From NCBI RefSeq assembly GCF_900142085.1, contig NZ_FQZQ01000017.1:1-64000 (forward strand): 64,000 nucleotides of DNA, in the 5' to 3' direction. The notes under the pieces are model-generated. The model saw only the letters and a program-made list of their open reading frames with translations, was not told the DNA's origin and ran no database searches. The translations under genes and the position numbers were made by a program. Position 1 is the stretch's first letter. Every line of letters begins with the position of its first letter. Of the stretch, positions 60,440-64,000 are shown one piece after another. Source of the DNA: Shimia gijangensis (GTDB taxonomy: Bacteria > Pseudomonadota > Alphaproteobacteria > Rhodobacterales > Rhodobacteraceae).

Positions 60440-61588
60440 TCAAACCTTTGACAGCAAACCTCCGGCTTGGCGGGTGATCTGGCCATCCAGTTCCAGATCG
60501 ACAAGAACCGGCGCGACATGTCGGGCAGGGGCTTGCAGGTCGCGTATCAGTTGATCTTCGGCCACCGGGGCAGGTCCGAGCCTGTCGAGAATTTGCATGT
60601 GCAGGGCAGAGGTCTCTCGCAGGCTGCGAGGATTGTCCGTGACCGCAGCCTCAAACGGAAGCGGTTGTTCGTCGCTGACCTGAGGATTGGGACGTGCTTC
60701 GCCAATGGCTTCAATCACATCGCCCGCCGTGCGCACCAATGTCGCGCCATCGCGGATCAACATATTGCAGCCAGAAGCGCGGGCATCAAACGGATGTCCC
60801 GGGACTGCCAGAACTTCGCGCCCTTGGTCCAGGGCTTCGCGCGCAGTGATCAGGCTTCCGGAACGCACCGCGGCTTCAACCACGATAACCGCCCGGGTCA
60901 GACCAGAAATGATCCGATTTCGCGCTGGGAAATGACGGGCCTGCGGAGTGACGCCCATGGGTTGTTCGGACAGGCTCAGACCGTGCGTGTTCAACTTTTC
61001 CGAAAGGGGCAGGTTTTCGGCCGGGTAGATCACATCCACCCCTCCTGCCAGAACCGCAATTGTGCCGGTTTTCAACGCAGCATGATGGGCCGCCGTATCG
61101 ATGCCACGCGCCATGCCTGAGACAATTGTATATCCCATTTCACCCAGTTCGCGGCAAAGGGCGCGGGTCATCCGGGTACCCAGTGATGACGCATTGCGAG
61201 CCCCAACAACGGCCACAAGAGGTGTTTCAAGAAGGGACGTGTCGCCTTTGACCCAAAGCAAGGGAGGGGCGTTGGGAATATGTGCCAGCAAAGTCGGATA
61301 TTCGGCGTCATTCAAAGCGACCAATCGAGCCCCTGACGCCGCCCCGGCTGCCAATTCGGCATCGATGCGTGCGGGATCACAGGTTTTGTAATGAGTTTCA
61401 CCGGCTTCGCTTGCGATTTCGGGCAGGGCAATCAGGGCCGCCTCGGCCGAGCCGTGTTCTGCCAGCAATCGGTGAAAGGTCGCGATACCAACGCGACGGG
61501 AACGCAAGAGGCGAAGCCACGAAAACCGTTGTTCTTCCGTGGTGGGTGGGAGTTGGGGGTGAGTGGAAGAAATTTGGGGTCCGGTCAT
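60440..61588 (-). CDS. dprA: DNA processing protein DprA
   Basis: The 382-residue protein has an N-terminal SAM-like region (LRSRRVGIATFHRLLAEHG), the Rossmann-like DprA core (VAVVGARNASSLGTRMTRALCRELGEMGYTIVSGMARGIDTAAHHAAL; AVLAGGVDVIYPAENLPL; FPARNRIISGLTRAVIVVEA; VPGHPFDARASGCNMLIRDGA) and a C-terminal winged helix. It loads RecA on incoming single-stranded DNA in transformation. It is convergent with the secreted protein gene. Confidence 0.95.
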   Translation of the reverse strand: MTGPQISSTHPQLPPTTEEQRFSWLRLLRSRRVGIATFHRLLAEHGSAEAALIALPEIASEAGETHYKTCDPARIDAELAAGAASGARLVALNDAEYPTLLAHIPNAPPLLWVKGDTSLLETPLVAVVGARNASSLGTRMTRALCRELGEMGYTIVSGMARGIDTAAHHAALKTGTIAVLAGGVDVIYPAENLPLSEKLNTHGLSLSEQPMGVTPQARHFPARNRIISGLTRAVIVVEAAVRSGSLITAREALDQGREVLAVPGHPFDARASGCNMLIRDGATLVRTAGDVIEAIGEARPNPQVSDEQPLPFEAAVTDNPRSLRETSALHMQILDRLGPAPVAEDQLIRDLQAPARHVAPVLVDLELDGQITRQAGGLLSKV

Positions 61589-61698
61589 CCGTTGCTCCGC
61601 CTGCTTGCAGAATCACATCTACCGCGTTGGTGGTTAACAGCGCGTAAACCATAGCTTTCTTTTTGCTGAGAACCTTACGCCGAGACCTCGCTTTTTTG

Positions 61699-63120
61699 TT
61701 ACGTCGCCGAGCCGCCCACCGTGAGACCATCCATCAAAACTGTTGGCTGGCCGACACCCACGGGCACCCATTGCCCCGCCTTGCCGCAATTGCCCATGCC
61801 GGGATCCAGCGCCATATCATTGCCAAGACCCAGAATCTTAGTCATTGCGCTGGCGCCATCGCCGATCAATGTCGCCCCTGTCACCGGCGCGCCGATTTTG
61901 CCGTCTTGTACGCGGTAGGCTTCGGTACAGGAGAACACAAATTTGCCGTTGGTGATGTCGACTTGGCCACCGCCAAATCCCACCGCATAGATACCGTCCT
62001 TGAGCGATCCAACTAAATCCATAGGATTGGCATTGCCGCCTTCCATATAAGTGTTGGTCATACGTGGCATTGGTGGATGCGCAAAGCTTTCCCGCCGACC
62101 ATTGCCCGTGGGGGCAACGCCCATCAACCGGGCGTTTTGGCGGTCCTGCATATAGCCGACAAGAATGCCGTCTTCGATCAGAACATTGCGGGCCGACGGC
62201 GTGCCTTCGTCATCGACGCTGATCGATCCACGACGATCTGGAATCGTGCCATCATCAATAACGGTCACGCCGGGTGCAGCGACCCTTTCACCGATACGAC
62301 CCGAGAATTTTGAACTGCCCTTGCGATTGAAATCACCTTCCAGCCCGTGGCCAACCGCTTCGTGCAGTAAAATACCCGGCCAGCCAGGGCCTAGCACCAC
62401 TTGCATGGGGCCTGCAGGGGCGGGGATGGCTTCGAGATTGACCAAAGCAATACGCAGCGCCTCGCGGGTTTTTGCCTGCCAGTCGATAGGATCGATCAGA
62501 CCATCAAGACCCAACCGTCCGCCGCCGCCTGCACCGCCGCTTTCGCGTCGACCGTCTTTTTCGACTATGACCGAGACATTGACCCGGGTCATCGGGCGGG
62601 TATCAGTGACCTGCTGGCCGTCCGGGCGCAGAATAACCACCTCTTGGTGGGATGCCGCCAGTGTCGCTGACACCTGCACCACGCGCGGATCGAGATCGCG
62701 GGCAAAGGCGTCGATCTCGCGCAGCGTTTCGATTTTCACCGGCAAGGTTGCCCCAATGATGGGGTCATCGTCCGTATAGAGCTTTCGGTTGGTTGGGGTG
62801 GGGCCCAGGGCCAGTGTGCCGCCACCTTCTCCGACTGCAAGTCGCGCTGTTTCCACGGCGCGCGACAATGCGGCTTCGGAAATCTCGGAAGAATGCGCAT
62901 AACCCGAGACCTCTCCACGCACCGCCCTTAGACCAAATCCTTCCGAAGCATCGTAAGAGGCCGTTTTGAGACGGCCGTCATCGAACACCAATGCCTCAGA
63001 CCGGCGGCGTTCCAGGAACAATTCACCATCATCCGCGCCATTTGTGGCCGCCTGCAGGTGGCGCTGGGCCGCATCAAGGCCAATAACTGACTCAAAAGGG
63101 CTAAATTTGATCTGCGTCAT
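61699..63120 (-). CDS. tldD: Metalloprotease TldD
   Basis: This 473-residue protein shows the TldD zinc motif HEAVGHGLEGDF (HExxxH) and blocks VVLGPGWPGILLHEAVG, FAHPPMPRMTNTYMEGG and GKFVFSCTEAYRVQDGKIG. TldD with TldE/PmbA trims peptides such as microcin precursors and helps degrade antitoxins; a tldE gene is not in the window. ATG at 63118-63120. The upstream spacer carries an FNR-type box at 21-34 nt from the start and a minus-strand terminator. Confidence 0.95.
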   Translation of the reverse strand: MTQIKFSPFESVIGLDAAQRHLQAATNGADDGELFLERRRSEALVFDDGRLKTASYDASEGFGLRAVRGEVSGYAHSSEISEAALSRAVETARLAVGEGGGTLALGPTPTNRKLYTDDDPIIGATLPVKIETLREIDAFARDLDPRVVQVSATLAASHQEVVILRPDGQQVTDTRPMTRVNVSVIVEKDGRRESGGAGGGGRLGLDGLIDPIDWQAKTREALRIALVNLEAIPAPAGPMQVVLGPGWPGILLHEAVGHGLEGDFNRKGSSKFSGRIGERVAAPGVTVIDDGTIPDRRGSISVDDEGTPSARNVLIEDGILVGYMQDRQNARLMGVAPTGNGRRESFAHPPMPRMTNTYMEGGNANPMDLVGSLKDGIYAVGFGGGQVDITNGKFVFSCTEAYRVQDGKIGAPVTGATLIGDGASAMTKILGLGNDMALDPGMGNCGKAGQWVPVGVGQPTVLMDGLTVGGSAT

Positions 63121-63140
63121 ATGGATTTTCCCTTCGGAAT

Positions 63141-63154
63141 TTGATCTAAGTCAA
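63141..63154. promoter_or_regulatory. FNR-type box in the tldD-coxB spacer
   Basis: TTGATCTAAGTCAA matches the FNR/FnrL consensus TTGAT-N4-ATCAA in nine of ten defined bases and is a symmetrical TTGAY-N4-RTCAA site. It lies 151 bp before coxB and 21 bp before tldD. It points to oxygen control of the oxidase gene or of tldD. Confidence 0.65.
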
Positions 63155-63174
63155 AAAAAGCGTCCGTTTGACGC
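63153..63174 (-). terminator. Minus-strand terminator upstream of tldD
   Basis: On the minus strand GCGTC and GACGC pair around AAACG and are followed by seven T, whose end overlaps the FNR-type box. It sits before the tldD start, so leftward transcripts from the coxB side would stop here. Confidence 0.6.
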
Positions 63175-63272
63175 GGGCTGCCTTCTTTATTTGGCTGATA
63201 GAATATGGTTTCTAACAGCGATACAACAGCAGGATTCCACCTTAGGGGGTGGTTTTTTGCAAAGAGATAACA

Positions 63273-63317
63273 ATGAACAACACCGCAACCGATCAGGGTG
63301 AACTATGCGAATTCTAA
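63273..63317 (+). CDS. 14-codon upstream ORF overlapping the coxB start
   Basis: ATG at 63273, with AGAGA about 7 nt ahead, opens a 14-codon frame ([14 protein letters not shown]) ending at TAA 63315-63317, which overlaps the first four codons of coxB (ATG 63305) in another frame. Short overlapping frames of this kind often couple translation of the following gene. No homology is claimed. Confidence 0.35.
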   Translation: MNNTATDQGELCEF

Positions 63318-64000
63318 CGAAAATCCTGGGCTTTCTTGCTGCTTTCACTGCTTTTCCTGCCTTCGCGCAGGAGGTTGAAACCGTGGGTAAGCCCGTCGAT
63401 GGATTGATGGGCTGGCAGCCTGCCGCGACCGAACTGGCGCGTGACCTGCAGTCGCTGGACTATATGATTCTCGTCATCATCACGGCAATTGTGCTGTTTG
63501 TCTGCGCACTGCTGCTTTACATCATCGTGCGTTTCAACAAGCGCGCCAATCCGACACCTGCAACATTTACGCACCACACCCCGATCGAGATTGTCTGGAC
63601 CATCGGTCCGATCCTGATCCTTGTGTTTATCGGCGCGTTCAGCCTTCCGGTCCTGTTCAAGCAACAGGAAATCCCCGAAGCCGACATCACCATCAAAGTG
63701 ACCGGCTATCAGTGGTACTGGGGCTATGAATATGTCGACCACGGGTTTGAGTTCGACAGCTTCCTGCTAGCCAAAGAAGACTTGGTGGAAAATGGCTATA
63801 ACGAAGACGAATATCTTCTGGCCACAGACACTCAGGTTGTTGTGCCAATCGGCAAGACCATCGTCATGCAGGTCACCGGCGCTGATGTGATCCACGCGTG
63901 GACCATCCCGGCCTTTGGTGTGAAGCAAGACGCTGTGCCAGGTCGTCTGGCAGAGCTTTGGTTCAAAGCCGAGCGTGAAGGCATCTATTTTGGTCAGTGT
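63305..64000 (+). CDS. coxB: Cytochrome c oxidase subunit II, cut by the window edge
   Basis: The first 232 codons are present. After a signal peptide ([18 protein letters not shown]) come two transmembrane helices ([40 protein letters not shown]) and the cupredoxin domain with [10 protein letters not shown] (electron-entry Trp), [21 protein letters not shown] and GIYFGQC, where the copper A cysteines begin. It is the aa3-type oxidase subunit receiving electrons from cytochrome c. Leader holds a 14-codon frame and, further up, an FNR-type box. The 3' end lies outside. Confidence 0.96.
   Translation, partial: MRILTKILGFLAAFTAFPAFAQEVETVGKPVDGLMGWQPAATELARDLQSLDYMILVIITAIVLFVCALLLYIIVRFNKRANPTPATFTHHTPIEIVWTIGPILILVFIGAFSLPVLFKQQEIPEADITIKVTGYQWYWGYEYVDHGFEFDSFLLAKEDLVENGYNEDEYLLATDTQVVVPIGKTIVMQVTGADVIHAWTIPAFGVKQDAVPGRLAELWFKAEREGIYFGQC

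Noticed and set aside
63256-63263. TTTGCAAA near coxB
   Set aside because: A single copy of the PccR-like octamer without partner, in a promoter not related to propionate; most likely chance.
1-64000. tRNA, rRNA, CRISPR arrays, insertion sequences, prophage
   Set aside because: All gaps were read on both strands; no cloverleaf T-loop (GGTTCGAATCC type), repeat-spacer array, transposase, integrase or phage gene was seen. A covariance-model search would be the decisive test.

Overview
The window comes from an alphaproteobacterium, most likely a marine member of the Roseobacter group (Rhodobacterales). The evidence is gene content and order: the propionyl-CoA carboxylase/methylmalonyl-CoA mutase block with a ScfR-type regulator, a group 2 Mrp antiporter operon, a full sox thiosulfate-oxidation cluster of the Paracoccus type, an NDUFA12-like protein next to mlaD, DUF2155, aat and accCB, and an intergenic FNR-type box before a cytochrome oxidase subunit II gene. 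It looks chromosomal and compact. I saw no insertion sequence, prophage, CRISPR array, rRNA or tRNA gene.

Layout. 1-645: edge of an unknown gene and a truncated alpha/beta hydrolase. 700-12260: propionate assimilation (pccR, MFS exporter, pccB, four or five small envelope or unknown genes, pccA, a DUF4174 gene in reverse, methylmalonyl-CoA mutase). 12369-18284: mnhAB-C-D-E-F-G on the minus strand, genes overlapping or nearly so. 18609-21852: small plus-strand genes (VOC, GNAT, TerB/DnaJ, endonuclease family, secreted protein). 21858-27459: ppx, ppk, hda and an AI-2E family permease on the minus strand. 27586-34582: cupin, SLC13 permease, proS, lolCD, DMT permease, thioesterase. 34712-35896: three tandem small c-type cytochromes. 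36644-48654: sox cluster (soxT, soxR, soxS leftward; soxV to soxF rightward). 49009-54953: clpPX, NDUFA12-like, mlaD, DUF2155, then aat, accC, accB leftward. 55126-59841: PAS-LuxR regulator, CoA-transferase subunits, topA. 59981-63120: secreted protein, dprA, tldD. 63305-64000: start of coxB, cut by the window edge.

How the genes work together. Propionyl-CoA is carboxylated by PccAB to methylmalonyl-CoA and rearranged to succinyl-CoA by the mutase; an epimerase would be needed but is not here. PccR probably controls pccB and itself through TTTGCAAA-like sites. In the sox block SoxYZ carries the sulfur substrate, SoxAX loads it, SoxB hydrolyses the sulfonate, SoxCD oxidises the sulfane sulfur, SoxE and SoxF are accessory, and SoxV/SoxW/SoxS supply reductant to periplasmic thiols. 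The most notable new observation is that three genes starting sub-operons (soxX, soxB, soxC) each carry an inverted repeat with the same arms, AAATTCA-N6-TGAATTT or one base off, placed after a hairpin. SoxR here has the two cysteines (42 and 108) of the sulfur-sensing BigR/SqrR branch, so these repeats are its likely operators. Function calls are from recognition of the protein sequences; no database search was run.
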